Assembly (NCBI RefSeq): GCF_042100115.1
Contig: NC_091274.1
Span: forward strand, 1,054,001-1,118,000
DNA: 64,000 bases
From: Alternaria dauci
Lineage: Eukaryota; Ascomycota; Dothideomycetes; Pleosporales; Pleosporaceae
Direction of reading: 5' to 3'
The notes beneath the pieces were generated by a model that saw only the letters and a program-made list of their open reading frames with translations, was not told where the DNA came from and did no database searches. Below, piece after piece: positions 10,901-22,758 of the stretch. The position numbers and the translations under genes are program-made. Position 1 is the first letter of the stretch. Every line of letters begins with the position of its first letter.

Positions 10901-12650
10901 ATGGGTCCTCTACCCATCCTCCTCTCGCTACTAGTGCCCGCTCTCTTGGCTACCATCTTCCTTCCCAAGACCCTGCGCTTTGCTGCGGAACTAGTGGGAC
11001 AACACCTCCGTCGATCTTCGCGTACACGACGAGAGTTGTTGCTCGCCAGGGTAGCAAGTGAGACCAAGACATTCCAGGCGCAGCAAAAGGACAAGAAAAA
11101 AGAGGATGAAGACTGGGAACAAGTTGGGAATACACCTCCTAGTGGTGCAGTCAAGCATGGCCAGGCTGACAGCGAATGGGATGGCATTGTCGGCTTCTTC
11201 CACCCCTTCTGGTACGGGCGTTATGTTACCAAGTGTTGGCACATGACCGCTGACATGCTGTTCGTGCAGCAACGCAGGAGGCGGTGGTGAGCGAGTCCTC
11301 TGGGCTGCCATCCGAGCACACCAAAAGCGATGGCCGAAAGCCACCTGCATAGTCTACACCGGCGACCACGATGTCGACAAGGCTGCCATCCTCAAACGTG
11401 TCAAAGACCGTTTCAATATCCAGCTGCACCCTCCGACCGTCCACTTCCTCTACCTCACAACCCGCGACTGGGTACTCGCAAGCACATGGCCACGCTTCAC
11501 ACTACTGGGCCAATCTCTCGGCTCCCTCATCCTTGCCTACGATGCCTTCAGCCTCCTTGTACCGGACATCTTCATAGATACCATGGGTTACGCCTTCGCT
11601 CTCGGCCTATCGTCCTTCCTCTTCCCAGCCGTACCGACCGGCGCATACGTGCACTACCCGACCATATCCACAGATATGCTCGATTCGCTACAAGTTGGGG
11701 GTCAAGGTGTGAATGCAGGAACAGGCGCAGGATATCGGGGTATGGCCAAGAAGAAGTACTGGCAACTCTTTGCAAAGTTATACAGCAAACTCGGTAGCAC
11801 CATTGATGTGGTAATGACCAACTCCACATGGACGCAAAGCCACATCAAAACTCTCTGGGAGCCATATCGCATCAAAAGAAGCAAGGCAATCGACATCGAC
11901 GTCGTCTTTCCGCCTGTAGCTGTCGAAGAAGTCATAGAAGCCGTCCCAATCTCCGAATTCAGCGAGAAGAACCGTGGCCCTTACCTCCTCTACATCGCGC
12001 AGTTCCGACCGGAAAAGAACCACCGACTTATCCTCGAGGCCTTTGCACAATTCCTGCATTCCAAACCTGAACTTCCAGCATACCCCAATGATACCCCCAA
12101 GCTCGTCCTGATCGGTTCAGTTCGAAACTCCCACGACGATGCGAAGCGTGTCTATGAGCTGAGGTTGCTGGCGCATGAGCTACACATCAAGGAGAACGTA
12201 GAGTTCATATGCGACGCACCTTGGCCGCAAATGCTTGAATGGATGCGCAAAGCCAGTGTGGGTGTGAACGCCATGTGGAACGAACATTTCGGTATTGGCG
12301 TGGTCGAGTATCAAGCTGCCGGTATGATCTCCGTGGTCAACAACTCCGGGGGTCCTAAGCTGGACATTGTGATTGAGGTTGATGGAAAACCTACCGGTAA
12401 GTCCGGTGCATATTGCTTTGTCATATCCATGTCCTTGCTAACATACAACAAAGGTTTCCATGCCACTACCGCAGAGCAGTACGCCGACGGCTTCCGCCGA
12501 GCCCTCACTCTTTCACCCGAAGACACACTTGACATGCGACAACGGGCTCGAAGGTCGTCTGAGCGTTTTACTGACCAAGTATTTGTGGACAAGTGGCTGG
12601 CTAACGCCGAGAAGCTGGTGGCTCTGCAAATCGAGCGGGCATCGAGATGA
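10901..12650 (+). CDS. ALG11: ALG11, GDP-Man:Man3GlcNAc2-PP-Dol alpha-1,2-mannosyltransferase
   Basis: Three exons (10901-11211, 11270-12396, 12454-12650) encode 544 residues. The start MGPLPILLSLLVPALL gives an N-terminal membrane anchor (about residues 3-25), as in Alg11. The first intron splits the Cys codon of the family hallmark CNAGGGGERVLW (from residue 104). The C-terminal half carries the GT4 glycosyltransferase fold, with FRPEKNHRLILEAF and the E-x7-E-type motif NEHFGIGVVEYQAAG. The second intron is 57 nt, stop-free and in phase, and its removal restores KPTGFHATTAEQYADGF. The enzyme adds the fourth and fifth mannoses to the dolichol-linked oligosaccharide on the cytosolic face of the ER. 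The in-frame frame upstream of 10901 has no family-like residues, so the later ATG was chosen. Confidence 0.94.
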
Positions 12651-13096
12651 GCGGCAACCAAACAAACTGGGAGCGTGGCGTTATACTGGATAGCATGGGA
12701 TTTCTCGATACCACACATGAGCATTGGGCGGTTGCATCCCTAGGAGTCAAGCATACGATAAAGAAGGAACACGAGAGAGTGTGAAAGAGGTTTTGTGTTA
12801 TTCTTGTTCCTCTTTCCGGGAATTTGAGCTACATGAAGATATCGAATTCGTCATCCATAGCGAGGAGTATGTGATCCAAGGTTGATTTCTACAGAACTTA
12901 CTCCCGACCATCCACAGATGTCTTTGTACTGTAGAGCATAACTTTTCGTAACACGAGCATTAAGCGGCCAAGTGCCAATTGGTACATAGTTACCAAGAAA
13001 GTGCAACGCAAACAGCATGATGGCAGCAGAAGCGGATGAATGTCAAAGTGGCAGGACCAGCCAAGCCAACTCAAGCAATGGGGATAGCAAGTCAGA
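12651..13096. other. Convergent intergenic region
   Basis: This lies between the 3' ends of ALG11 (+) and the disordered-protein gene (-). I see nothing in it. Confidence 0.5.
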
Positions 13097-14629
13097 TCAT
13101 AACCGCTCAAGCTCCTGAAAGCGCTCAACCGGGTCAGCAAAAGACCGCGTCAAGCCTACCGAAGCCCAAAAGTCATCACTGACATCTTCTCGGCGCGCAA
13201 GGCGCTCCAGCAACGACCGCGCGTCACGGAGCTCCTGGTCTAGTGGCGGCGGGGGTGGTGAGTCGGCACGGACAAGCGGAGGAATACTCTCGTTGTCACT
13301 GGCGCTCGCGGATTCCTCGGTAGGTCCATCAAGTTGTGATATTTGTGGCCTCTGCGCCGCTTCTGTCTCGACATCTCTCCAGATGCCCGAGGTGTAGAAG
13401 CTGCGAACGACTTCGCTAGCGTCGCGAGATCGATCGATTACGCGGAGTGAGTAACGCTCTGTATCTCGTGGAGGAGGCTCGTTGGAGAAATATGACGGGC
13501 GCATTCTTCGTCGAGGCTCAGTCGAGTGTGAGATGCCCAAGCGGTTCCTAAAAGCTTCTGTACCTGTACGACGGCGTATACTCCCACGTATGTCCATTTC
13601 TTCTTCTTCGGTATCTGACGCTGTGTCATCCTCCGAGGTGTCGCATGCCCGCATGAATTGTTCGTTTTGTGGAGGTGAGTGGCGTCGGGATGGCACTGTA
13701 AGATGAGTTTGCGAGGATGCCGCCGAATTGGCACTTCCTGCTCGTGACGTGGTATGCGAGTTTGTGAATGAGGCTGACGCTGCGGCTGATGCAAAGGACG
13801 ACCCCGCAGTTGGTGCGACAGGGTCGTCGACGACAGTGGTGAGAAAACTGTCCCATTGCAACTGGTCGTCAAAAGGACTAACACTGCGATTCCGGTCACC
13901 CAGGCCGTCGAGTGTAGCCACTGGGCTCCAGGACTCGCGCAAAGAGCTGGCGGGAAGCGGTCCATCAGCAATAGTACGGCGGCCCATCCTACGTAGCGGA
14001 GGGAAAGCTACGGCATTATTCTCGCCCGTCTCGTGGCTGTCCTCGGGCTCATCCGCAGTGTCACCTCGCGCCGCAGATGGGCCAGCACGGGGGCTCTGGG
14101 AACGCGTTCGCGTTGATGGTGCTGCCGCGCGACGGTATGAAGCGTATCCTCGCAGGCGTGAAAAAGAATCTTGCGCATCGCGTTGTGCTTCTGCTTCGGA
14201 CGTCCGCGAAGCTGCCGCCGGCGCAAATCCTGGGGTGAAGGTTGCCAAGGGGCGCTCATGGTCGGGGGTGGCGCGCGTGTCGTGGGTGCGCATGTAGCCA
14301 TCAAAACGGCTGCGCGGACGGCGCACACTGCTCTCGTCGCGTTGCAGAGTAGGTGGGTGTCTCCAAGCCTCGCTGCCACGGTCTTGGGGCCTCGAGACTT
14401 CGGGAACAGGTGGCGGCGCCAAACGCGCGCGATGTGACGAGCGAGGTATCCACTCAATATGCGGAGCCGAGATGAGGAAATCGCTATCGAGTGTGCTGCG
14501 AGGACGCGGTGATCTGTTGGGCCGTACGCGGCGCCGGATGGGAGAGCGTGAGCCGGTGATGTCGGCCCTAAGTACATCCTTCTCCTTTGCTTCGTCGCGC
14601 TTCACATTCCATCCGATGGGTATGCCCAT
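13097..14629 (-). CDS. Arg/Ser-rich disordered protein, unknown function
   Basis: A single exon encodes 510 residues, starting MGIPIGWNVKRDEAKEKDV. No named domain was recognised. Residues 20-400 are rich in Arg, Ser, Pro and Thr and are probably disordered. An acidic patch DTEEEEMDIRGSIRRR lies near residue 340. Two short regions look ordered and are candidates for conserved modules: the N-terminal 45 residues and the last 40 (ARREDVSDDFWASVGLTRSF and onward). There is no signal peptide or membrane segment. The gene is divergent from FOL3 with about 510 bp between starts. A 1.5-kb open frame with coding-like composition makes it very likely real; the function is unknown. Confidence 0.75.
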   Translation of the reverse strand: MGIPIGWNVKRDEAKEKDVLRADITGSRSPIRRRVRPNRSPRPRSTLDSDFLISAPHIEWIPRSSHRARLAPPPVPEVSRPQDRGSEAWRHPPTLQRDESSVRRPRSRFDGYMRTHDTRATPDHERPLATFTPGFAPAAASRTSEAEAQRDAQDSFSRLRGYASYRRAAAPSTRTRSQSPRAGPSAARGDTADEPEDSHETGENNAVAFPPLRRMGRRTIADGPLPASSLRESWSPVATLDGLGDRNRSVSPFDDQLQWDSFLTTVVDDPVAPTAGSSFASAAASASFTNSHTTSRAGSANSAASSQTHLTVPSRRHSPPQNEQFMRACDTSEDDTASDTEEEEMDIRGSIRRRTGTEAFRNRLGISHSTEPRRRMRPSYFSNEPPPRDTERYSLRVIDRSRDASEVVRSFYTSGIWRDVETEAAQRPQISQLDGPTEESASASDNESIPPLVRADSPPPPPLDQELRDARSLLERLARREDVSDDFWASVGLTRSFADPVERFQELERL

Positions 14630-15139
14630 TGCGCAAAAGGTGTCGAGTGGTGGGCTTCAAGAAAGATGGGTGTCGTTGCCGTGTCGATGGTGACGCGCCG
14701 AACGATGCTAATGGGGATGGGTCGGAGAAGGAACTAGGGCGGCGCACGTCGCAACCGCCTAGAACAGAAATAGTCCAAGGCTGAAGCGTCTGGGGGAGGC
14801 GCAGAACTCGGACATGGGTGTGTACTGTATTGACACCTGCCAGCACTCGTCCGACCAAGCGTCATGTAGCAAACATCTTTGGTTCTCTTTGGGTACGCGT
14901 TTTGTGTCCTCTACTATACAACACACAGTCTGCATTTCGTACACCCAAAACCAAACAAGTCAACGTCTTGGGCAGGCGCGACTGTGGTTGCCAAGCCGTG
15001 GCTGCCTCTTGCGCTAAAGGGCGCGCCAGTCTGCAGCTCTTGGTCCACTTGCTCCAATGACTCAATACGCATCTGCAGGCACCTCGTTCCCAAAACATTG
15101 CGTGTCCGCTTAGGCCCGTAGTTGCCTATACTACTCCTT
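14630..15139. promoter_or_regulatory. Divergent intergenic region before FOL3
   Basis: These 510 bp serve the upstream regions of both flanking genes. No further gene is seen. The FOL3 frame is open back to 15122, but the first ATG in it is at 15140. Confidence 0.4.
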
Positions 15140-16852
15140 ATGACCATGATCCAGCCCGGGTTGGAGCGCATCAGTCAGCTCGTGAAGAACGTCAACTTCC
15201 CATGGAAGTCGATACATGTCGCCGGCACCAACGGCAAAGGCTCTATATGCCACTTCGCATCGACGCTGCTTTCCAAGCGACTCAAGTGTGGTAAATTCAC
15301 GTCTCCGCATCTCGTCGACAGGTAGGCGCGCCGTCACGTGAGTCGGTCCCTGTCTAACGTTGGCAGATGGGACTGCATATCCATCAACAACAAGCCCGTG
15401 GAAGAGACCCTCTTTCGCAAAATTGAGAAGCACTACATTGCCATCAACACGAGAGAAGGTATCAACGCTTCACCTTTCGAGATCTTGACCGCCACTGCCT
15501 TCCACATCTTCAACGAGGAGCAAGTACAGATTGGTGTAGTTGAAGTTGGCATGGGCGGCAAGCTCGACGCTACCAACATACTGAACAACCAAGTGGTTTC
15601 AGTAATCTCAAAGATAGCGCGAGATCACGAGAGCTTCTTGGGCACTACGCTGGAAGAAATTGCACGCCACAAGGCTGGTATCCTCAGGCCCCAAGTACCG
15701 TACCTCATCAACCCTAAGAATGAGGCAAACGTCATGTCTGTCATTAAAGACTATGCATACCAAATTGATGCAGGTCCTTGTCTTGAGTACGACCCTCCAG
15801 GCTTTTCAAAGGTACTGTTCCAAAACAAGGACTGGCTGCCAGCACAGGCAGCTTATCAAGAAAATGCAATCATGGCTGCCATAGCCGCGCAAACCGCAAT
15901 CAAGAGCTTCGGCAGAGAATACCGAGCCTGGAACATGGGCAGAGTACTGCACAATTCCAAATTCGTCAACCACGGACGGTTGGAATCGGTTCGAGTGCCG
16001 CCTATTTTTGGCGAACGAGACACCAAGTCATCGAGGATGCTCAAGGGAGAACCCATCCTGGTAGACGGAGCCCACAATCCTGATGCTGCTATACTGTTGG
16101 CTCAGCATGTTCAAAAATTTTTAAGGAAGAAGCAGCTCCGTGACGAGAGTCGTGTCCCACGCAACGGGTGGCCTATTACATGGGTGCTTGCCATGACCGA
16201 AGGGAAAGATGCACATGCATACTTGAGAGAGATACTACAACCAGGAGACAATGTCGTTACTACAACGTTTGGTCCGGTAGACGGAATGCCTTGGGTGAAG
16301 CCTATGGATCCTAGTCGACTTCTCGCTATAGCAAAATCTGTCGAGCCTGGCATCACAGGACTGGTTGCGTCAGAAGGTGGCCCACTTCCAGCGTTATGCA
16401 CAGCTAAATATCTCAGACAAGTTGAGTGGCCTATCGTTTTGACAGGTAGCTTATACCTTGTAGGTGATCTACACCGCGAGCTACGGCTGCGACAGGGCAA
16501 GACGTATTGGGAGGATCCGGAGTTTGAGTACGATAGAAACAAGTTCGCAGCAATACTTGAAGAGGAGAAGCATAGAGTCAACCGTATGCTGAGTGGCACT
16601 TATACGCTTGTTCGTACCACTGATTCCTTCGATGAATTGAATCAGAAGAGTGGCACATTGGAAAAGCAGCAGGCAGAGCAGGAGAAGCAGAAGACCATAC
16701 AAGAAGAGATCTTGGCTCTGGACAAGAAATTGGAGTCTCTTGCCGAAGAAGAGAAGCTTCTCACGCTGGAGAACCCCTTGGCTACAACAGAAATCACAAG
16801 GTCCTCAATACTAGATAATGGGGCGAGGTTGACGTATCATAAAACCTGGTAA
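15140..16852 (+). CDS. FOL3: Dihydrofolate synthase (folylpolyglutamate synthase family)
   Basis: Two exons (15140-15321 and 15367-16852) encode 555 residues. The start is [17 protein letters not shown]; the second Met (15146) is equally possible. The ATP-binding P-loop [11 protein letters not shown] lies at residues 26-36. The Mur-ligase-like motifs [15 protein letters not shown] and [10 protein letters not shown] follow. The 45-nt intron splits the Arg codon of [11 protein letters not shown]. The enzyme joins glutamate to dihydropteroate with ATP to give dihydrofolate. [10 protein letters not shown] and the overall layout resemble fungal Fol3 more than the polyglutamylating Met7, but the distinction is an inference. 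The C-terminal 70 residues are an added charged coiled coil ([20 protein letters not shown]) beyond the catalytic core. Confidence 0.9.
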
Positions 16853-17618
16853 GTCGGCTATGCGGACCATGATAAGGGGCGTGCAGAGGATTAATGGAAA
16901 CACAGGGCGGATAGGCTTATTGGAGAAAAGTACGTCCCCGGACAGCCAACACAAAGACTTAAACGAGGACCTCCGCCCCGAAAGAAATAGAAGACTCCAA
17001 GCTGCATGGTGTGGGTTAAACACGAGAAGGGAAGATAAGTCCTTGTAATAGTATCATGTATATGTATCGATATCGCCATGACAATCGAATGTGGGTGCTT
17101 TTGCAGCCAAACGATTGTCCCGATGTACAGCGTTCGTTTCCATCAGCCTCTGCCTTCTGCGCAAAACTTACACGTCTCCATACCTTGGACGACCAGGATC
17201 CTGGCAATATATGGAAAATGCAACAAAAACAATTCGTTTGTTTGTGTAGACGCGAGTTCGCGGGAAAGATTCTTGAGTCTATCAGTGAAATTCAACTGTT
17301 CAACGGTACGCTTCCTTTCCAAGGTTGCTACAGAAAACATCCTAGTCGTTAACCTCGTTGGGGATTGCGCTCCTCATTGCTGCCATCTTCTAGTGAAAGA
17401 GCCTTAGTTTGTATCATTTACACGTAGTCTATGACACTGTCAATTTCACTGCGTGAGTAGTTGTGTTACGGCCCTTTTAGCTAAATTTCGGCAGCGTGTC
17501 GTTTACGGCATCGATGTACGTAGTCTAGAGTTCTCGAACCTAGAAAAAGCAACATGTTAAAGCCAAAAGCCAAAACGTTATTCAACAAAAGCCATCGTGG
17601 ATACATGTGATATAGCAA
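16853..17618. other. Intergenic, nothing recognised
   Basis: This is the 3' region of FOL3 and upstream sequence of the adjoining pseudogene. Short open frames here lack protein-like composition. Confidence 0.4.
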
Positions 17619-18391
17619 ATGGTGAAGTTCCGCGTATCGACAACTCTCTGGACCTCCGTATTTTGCATACTCTACCTAGTGTATGTCATACTCTTCGGTT
17701 TAGCCCTCGGCAGATGGGATGTCGACAGGTTTGGCTATTGTTATCGCTACAAGGGCGTCGCAACTCCGGACTCATCGCATCCTATGGTAGATCAAATTTA
17801 CCTGGGAATAACCTCTTTGTACATGTTCATCTTGATGTGGCAAAGTTACACAGAGTCGCATACATTCCCTGCTCTAAGATTTGCAGAGCTGGAAAAGAGA
17901 ATTGGATTGAAAAGATGGATTGATGCGCCTCGAGAGTGTTTCGAACCACTCATTACTTTTCATACAACAAAGTGTGGTTCTGTGCCTGGCATCCGTTTCT
18001 TTTATTCTCCGGCAATAACAGACAGTGGGTCGTTTCTTTAGGCAACCCGCCTTGCCCGTTTTCTGGATACCTGGTACGTATCGACAGCTGTTATAGGCCT
18101 CCCTCTCGCCTACTATCTGCTACACTTGTACATAGTATGTGCGATTCGGTCAGCGAGCTAGATACATCTCTAGGGTGACTCCGAAGACACATGGGGATTT
18201 GGTCAGGTTGTAGCTTTAGTCTAAATTCTCTTATAGTTGAAGGGATGTGCAGAAGATTGCATTAGTAAGACTCTTTTTAAGAACTTGTACATGTACTGAT
18301 ATCGGTAGGATATCGCAAGGACTATGTCGAAGCAGACGCTAGATGGCTTATTGAAAATCCTAAAGACGCACACGCTCAAATGGCTATATGA
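17619..18391 (+). pseudogene. Decaying multi-pass membrane protein gene
   Basis: The sequence opens as a good membrane protein (MVKFRVSTTLWTSVFCILY, then GRWDVDRFGYCYRYKG) but cannot be read through. Coding sense jumps from frame to frame. A second-frame stretch near 17936-18045 reads YFSYNKVWFCAWHPFLLFSG. After an apparent one-base insertion near 18044, another frame reads RLARFLDTWYVSTAVIGLPL to about 18155. A third block after a TAG reads DSEDTWGFGQVVALV and then meets TAA and TAG (18180-18240). A last block (18308-18391) reads GYRKDYVEADARWLIENPKD, preceded by a plausible intron (GTAAGA...GGTAG). At least two frameshifts and three stops are needed, so this is most likely a pseudogene. The family is not one I can name. 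Confidence 0.65.
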
Positions 18392-20343
18392 CGGACTGAT
18401 TGCAAGTGGAAGAGTCCAACTGTAAGACAATAAAACATTATCCCTGGTCGAAGAAGAAGTCGAGTGTCTCGAGGCGAATGGGTCGTGCCAGAAGCCGCTA
18501 TTATGTTTTGAACGGAGACAGTGCCGAGATGAGGCACAAGGCAAATTAAGGGGTGAATAGAAACTTTGATAGCGCACGTCTAGTCTTGATGGCCAACCGT
18601 GGAAATGCTGCTACATTCAACGCTTTACACTGATTTGCCTTTCCTGGTACATTCGTCAGTAGCAATGTGGAAATTTGATGCCCGGGAGAAGTCACAGTTG
18701 CTGGCACCGGCTCTGGTAGTCACCCAAAAGGCCGTGACCACATTCAACACCTTTCAAAATCTTGCCAGACTCGGAAATGTAGCCATGGGTAACAGACGGG
18801 AAAGAGGCGTCTCGACGCAAGCTCACCCCTGGGTCGAGTTCTGTCTTGGACAGAAATGGTATAAGTACCTGTTGTGGGCATATCAGGGGCTGGTATGCCG
18901 ATCCAGGGTATCGTTGCGGGAGCTTGGCTGATGTGCCTGTCTAGCGTCGACAACGAGACATGTCAATATCTCACACCGTCTACTCGTGTACCCATGACAT
19001 GGCTACTGCATTCGACAGATTTTGTGAAATCTACTTGATGTAGCAGTGTCGTGGAGTCGTTCCATGGGAAACAGGTCGGCGACATGACAGCGATATGCGT
19101 CATGCCGCTGTCGTACCGTGGAATTGTTGAAATCGAGGCTGCAATGGCTCGTCTTCATACCGGGGTTTTTCTGCTGGAATCAACGTCTTGTTGGAGAAGT
19201 TACTCTTTGCGGCCTGTTAGCATCCACGCAAATCAAACCTACTTGCAGCCGAGTCAGTCATACAGTCGACGAGCGATGTTCTTGTATCGTGGTTCCGCGG
19301 ACTGTAGAGAAGAATGGATCGCATCGGTCCTTTTAGCGACCGCGAAAAGTCCGCCGTAATCCACAGTTTTTCATTCAAACTGCCATGACAGGAAGTCGCC
19401 ACAACAAAAGGTGTGTAGTACAGGGTCGGTATAGGAGTCGGTGGAGTTGCCCAAGTGTCGAAGGATGCGGATCGCCACTGTGGCGGTCGCTATCCGTGGC
19501 TCAGAAGGCGCCGGAACGTCAAAACGGTCCTCTGTAATTTCCATAGATTTCTGCCATGATCAACAGTTGCATTCGATACTTTCTCAACCGGGAAGGCATG
19601 TGCTTGGCTTGATGATACGCTGCAACTTGGGTGAGCTGGTGGCCTAAACAGACGCCAACGCTTGTAAAGTCCAAGGTGAGGAAAAGCCCGCCGTGTAGAG
19701 AACAGAAACACCGGCGGGATGCCGTACCGCTGCGTTGATCTCGGACAAGACAAAACAAAGCAAACATTAAATGGAAATGTGCATGAGGTTAAACAGCTAC
19801 AATTTGCTTTATGGCGCAGGCGTGACGGTTGTGGTGGCCGTATTGAGACAGGTACCATTGCCCAGGTGCCGTTCCAGCTCTTCCGGGTGGACTGACGATA
19901 GCGTGGAGGTATCGGGCCTAGAGGGGACCAGTACCAGGCATCGGGGATGGCAAAGGCAGACGGCGTGGGCGTGCCGATGTAGTGTTTCCACCTTGCGACG
20001 CAGTGATTGTGAAAGCAACCGAGTTGGTCGTGGTGGTGTCGCGTGCCTATTCCGGAAATGCTTGCGGGTGCGGGATGGATCGTCTTGAGGTTCGCAAGGC
20101 CAGACGAAAGCGACAGAGAGCCAATCTGGACCGGAAGTAGGGACAGCCGCGGGAAGAGAAGCAGCAGGCAGGATTTCCAAGGTTCTCTCGTGGCGACTGT
20201 GGCGTTTCGGGAGCATGTGAGCAACTGAGCCACAGAAACGTGGTCAAGAAGAGCACAGTGCGAGCAGCGCCTGAGGGCCTCTGAGCGACCCGGAACGAAG
20301 CATCCCCTCTCCCACCTCTCCCTAGGGTGCACACGATGACCCA
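18392..20343. other. Gene-free region, about 1.95 kb
   Basis: No convincing gene. A minus-strand open frame of 284 codons (19490-20344) lacks the hydrophobic patterning and codon bias of neighbouring genes and was rejected. The right part must contain the promoter of the CHY zinc-finger gene. Confidence 0.4.
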
Positions 20344-22758
20344 ATGAGTCTCTTCTCGTCGTTTATTATTGACCCCGTTGTGCGCCATGCACGGCGGTTC
20401 TCAGGTGTTGGCGACGGGAATCGTGACGGAGCTCGGTCTCTGGCATGTGATAATCACGACTCTGCCTCTGCCTCTGCATCTGCACCTGTCCCACGGCCGG
20501 CTCACGAAACGCACACGGACACGGACTCGGCGGGCGCACATGATAGACCCACTGCCCTGAGCGACCGAGTCGGACGCTACTCGTCCTTTTCGCAGCGGCC
20601 TCGCAGTGCCGCTGTTGACGAGGAGGAGCAGAGGCATGACGATCTGCCAATAGACACCCCCGTCGACATGTCCGCGAATCCATCTCACGCCCTCGCAGAT
20701 CAGTTCCGGCACCTCCACGCAGACCCGTCACGCTCGTCTGCGCCATCGCCCACGTCGGCCCAACCCCCAGCCAGCACGCGTAGCCAGAATGCGAGCGCCA
20801 TGTCCGAGTTGCTCCCCGCAGACGATGGCATGGCCCATCTCCGCATGCGCATCCACGACATCAGGGCCCTGAGCATATCCGACCAGGAGCGCGCCCGCAT
20901 GATCCACAACCTGATGACGGAGAAGTACAACCACATGCGGCCCACGTCGCCAGCGAGCTTCGCATCACACGACCGCCCTTTTACCCCGACGTCGGGACAG
21001 TCCCTCTTCTCCGACGTCCACGCATCCTCGCCCTACTCGTCTTCGTCCGCAGCCGACGTCGCTCCCGACATCCCGTACAATCTTCGAGAGGGCGATACGA
21101 ATCCGACGTATCGGCCGCATCACGACCACAGCGCTGCAGAGCATGGCGAAGACGAGGACGAGGACAGCGCCGAGGGAGAGCTCGTGCTTGGTTGCCAGCA
21201 TTACAAGCGCAACGTCAAGGTACAATGCTTCGAGTGTCGCCGCTGGTACACGTGTCGGCACTGTCACGATGCCGTTGAAGACCACAACCTGAACAGGAAG
21301 ATGACTCAGAATATGCTGTGTATGGCGTGCGGTACGCCTCAGCCAGCGGCCCATGTTTGCAACAACTGTGAGACTGAGGCTGCGTGTTACTACTGTGATA
21401 TCTGCAAGCTCTGGGACAACAATAGCAAGAAGAAGATTTACCACTGTCCAGACTGCGGCATCTGCCGGCGAGGAGAAGGCCTGGGCAAGGACTTCTATCA
21501 CTGCAAGGTATGAACATAGGTTCGCCATCATCTAGCCAGTACTAACCATGGGTAGAGCTGCAACGTCTGCATATCCATCTCTCACGCCACCTCGCACAAA
21601 TGCCTCCCGCGGGCTACCGAGGGGGACTGTCCAATTTGCGGTGACCATCTCTTCACTTCGTCCACTGCTGTTGTCTCCATGCCTTGCGGGCATTACCTGC
21701 ACAAAGGTTGCTACAATCTTTACATGCAGACTGCGTACAAGTGCCCAATCTGCAAGAAGAGCGCTGTGTGTATGGATCTGCAGTGGCAGAAGTTGACTCA
21801 AGCCATTGAGGGTCAGCCGATGCCAGAACAATTTGCAAACACCCGAGCAGTCGTCCAGTGCAACGATTGTTCAGCGAAATCCTCCGTCAAATATCACTGG
21901 CTTGGAAACCAATGTGGTACATGCGATTCTTACAACACGAACGAACTTCGCATATTGAATGGGCCAGAAAGTGAAGAAGCTGCCAACGCAATACTGGATG
22001 CCGACTTGGATTCGGGCTCGAGATCGCCCGCGAGCGTCAGTTCGCCCTCCTCTCAAGCACCACTTCGTTCGCCCCGATATTATTTTCAACCAGATGAGCC
22101 AGAAGAGACATGGCTACCAGGTCAGCTGCCCTCTTTCCCTTTCCAGATGCCACAGTTTCCTGGCAGACCACGCATGCCTCAGATGCCTCAGATGCCGCAG
22201 TTTCCATCTTTACCGCAGTTTCCACCGCTGCCCAATTTTCCACAGATACCACAATTTCCACAAATGCCTCAGATGCCTCAAATGCCTGATGCTGCACAGC
22301 AAATGCTTGAACGTGTGCGTCGATCATTCGATGCCTATCTCAATCCAACAGGCGATGTTCGAGCAGAAGACGTACCATTCATCGATCTCGGCAGCGACGA
22401 CCGTACTGAGCGGCCGGCTACAGATGGCACAACGGTCAAGGAACCGTCACTACCGCAGTACGTCTTGGAACGCTTCACGCAGTCTCTCGTCCGCTTCAGG
22501 AACGACCTGAACCCGGCTTTGTTCGAGGATATTCCAACACTGGATCTCTCAGAGGATCGCGATCCTGAAGGATTGCAGTTTTGGGGCGAAGATGGTGGAC
22601 GGCTGAATCGCTTCGTTGCAGGCGACGAAGACGATGAAGAAGACGAAAGTAGCAGTGACGAAAGCGAACGCCATGATGACGAAGACGAAGAAGATGATTA
22701 TGTTGATGTCAATGTTAAAAAGCGCGGCAAAGAGTTTGATTTGCCAGGGCACGTGTAA
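20344..22758 (+). CDS. CHY/CTCHY/RING zinc-finger protein, RCHY1 (Pirh2)-like ubiquitin ligase
   Basis: Two exons (20344-21507, 21556-22758) encode 788 residues. The first 280 residues are Ser/Pro-rich and disordered. A CHY zinc finger starts near residue 282 (GCQHYKRNVKVQCFECRRW), followed by a CTCHY module (about 350-412; CDICKLWDNNSKKKIYHCP). A RING-H2 finger follows (CPICGDHLF ... MPCGHYLHKGC ... CPICKKS; about 412-455), and then a zinc ribbon (VQCNDCSAKS ... CGTCDSYN). The 48-nt intron falls inside the CTCHY module at HCK/SCNVC. Animal RCHY1 is an E3 ubiquitin ligase, and E3 activity is inferred here. Residues about 585-633 are a run of P-Q-M/F tripeptides, and the C-terminus has a long Asp/Glu tract. 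It is much longer than animal RCHY1 because of these flanks. Confidence 0.9.
22147..22290 (+). repeat. PQM/PQF tripeptide repeat inside the CHY zinc-finger gene
   Basis: In-frame 9-nt units (CAGATGCCT and variants) encode repeated PQMP/PQFP motifs of about 48 residues. Adjacent near-identical units at 22174-22200 and 22258-22286 suggest replication slippage. Confidence 0.75.

Noticed and set aside
19490..20344. Minus-strand open frame of 284 codons
   Set aside because: Composition is rich in His, Arg, Ser, Cys and Pro without hydrophobic patterning, and it has no recognisable motif. It overlaps the promoter region of the CHY zinc-finger gene.
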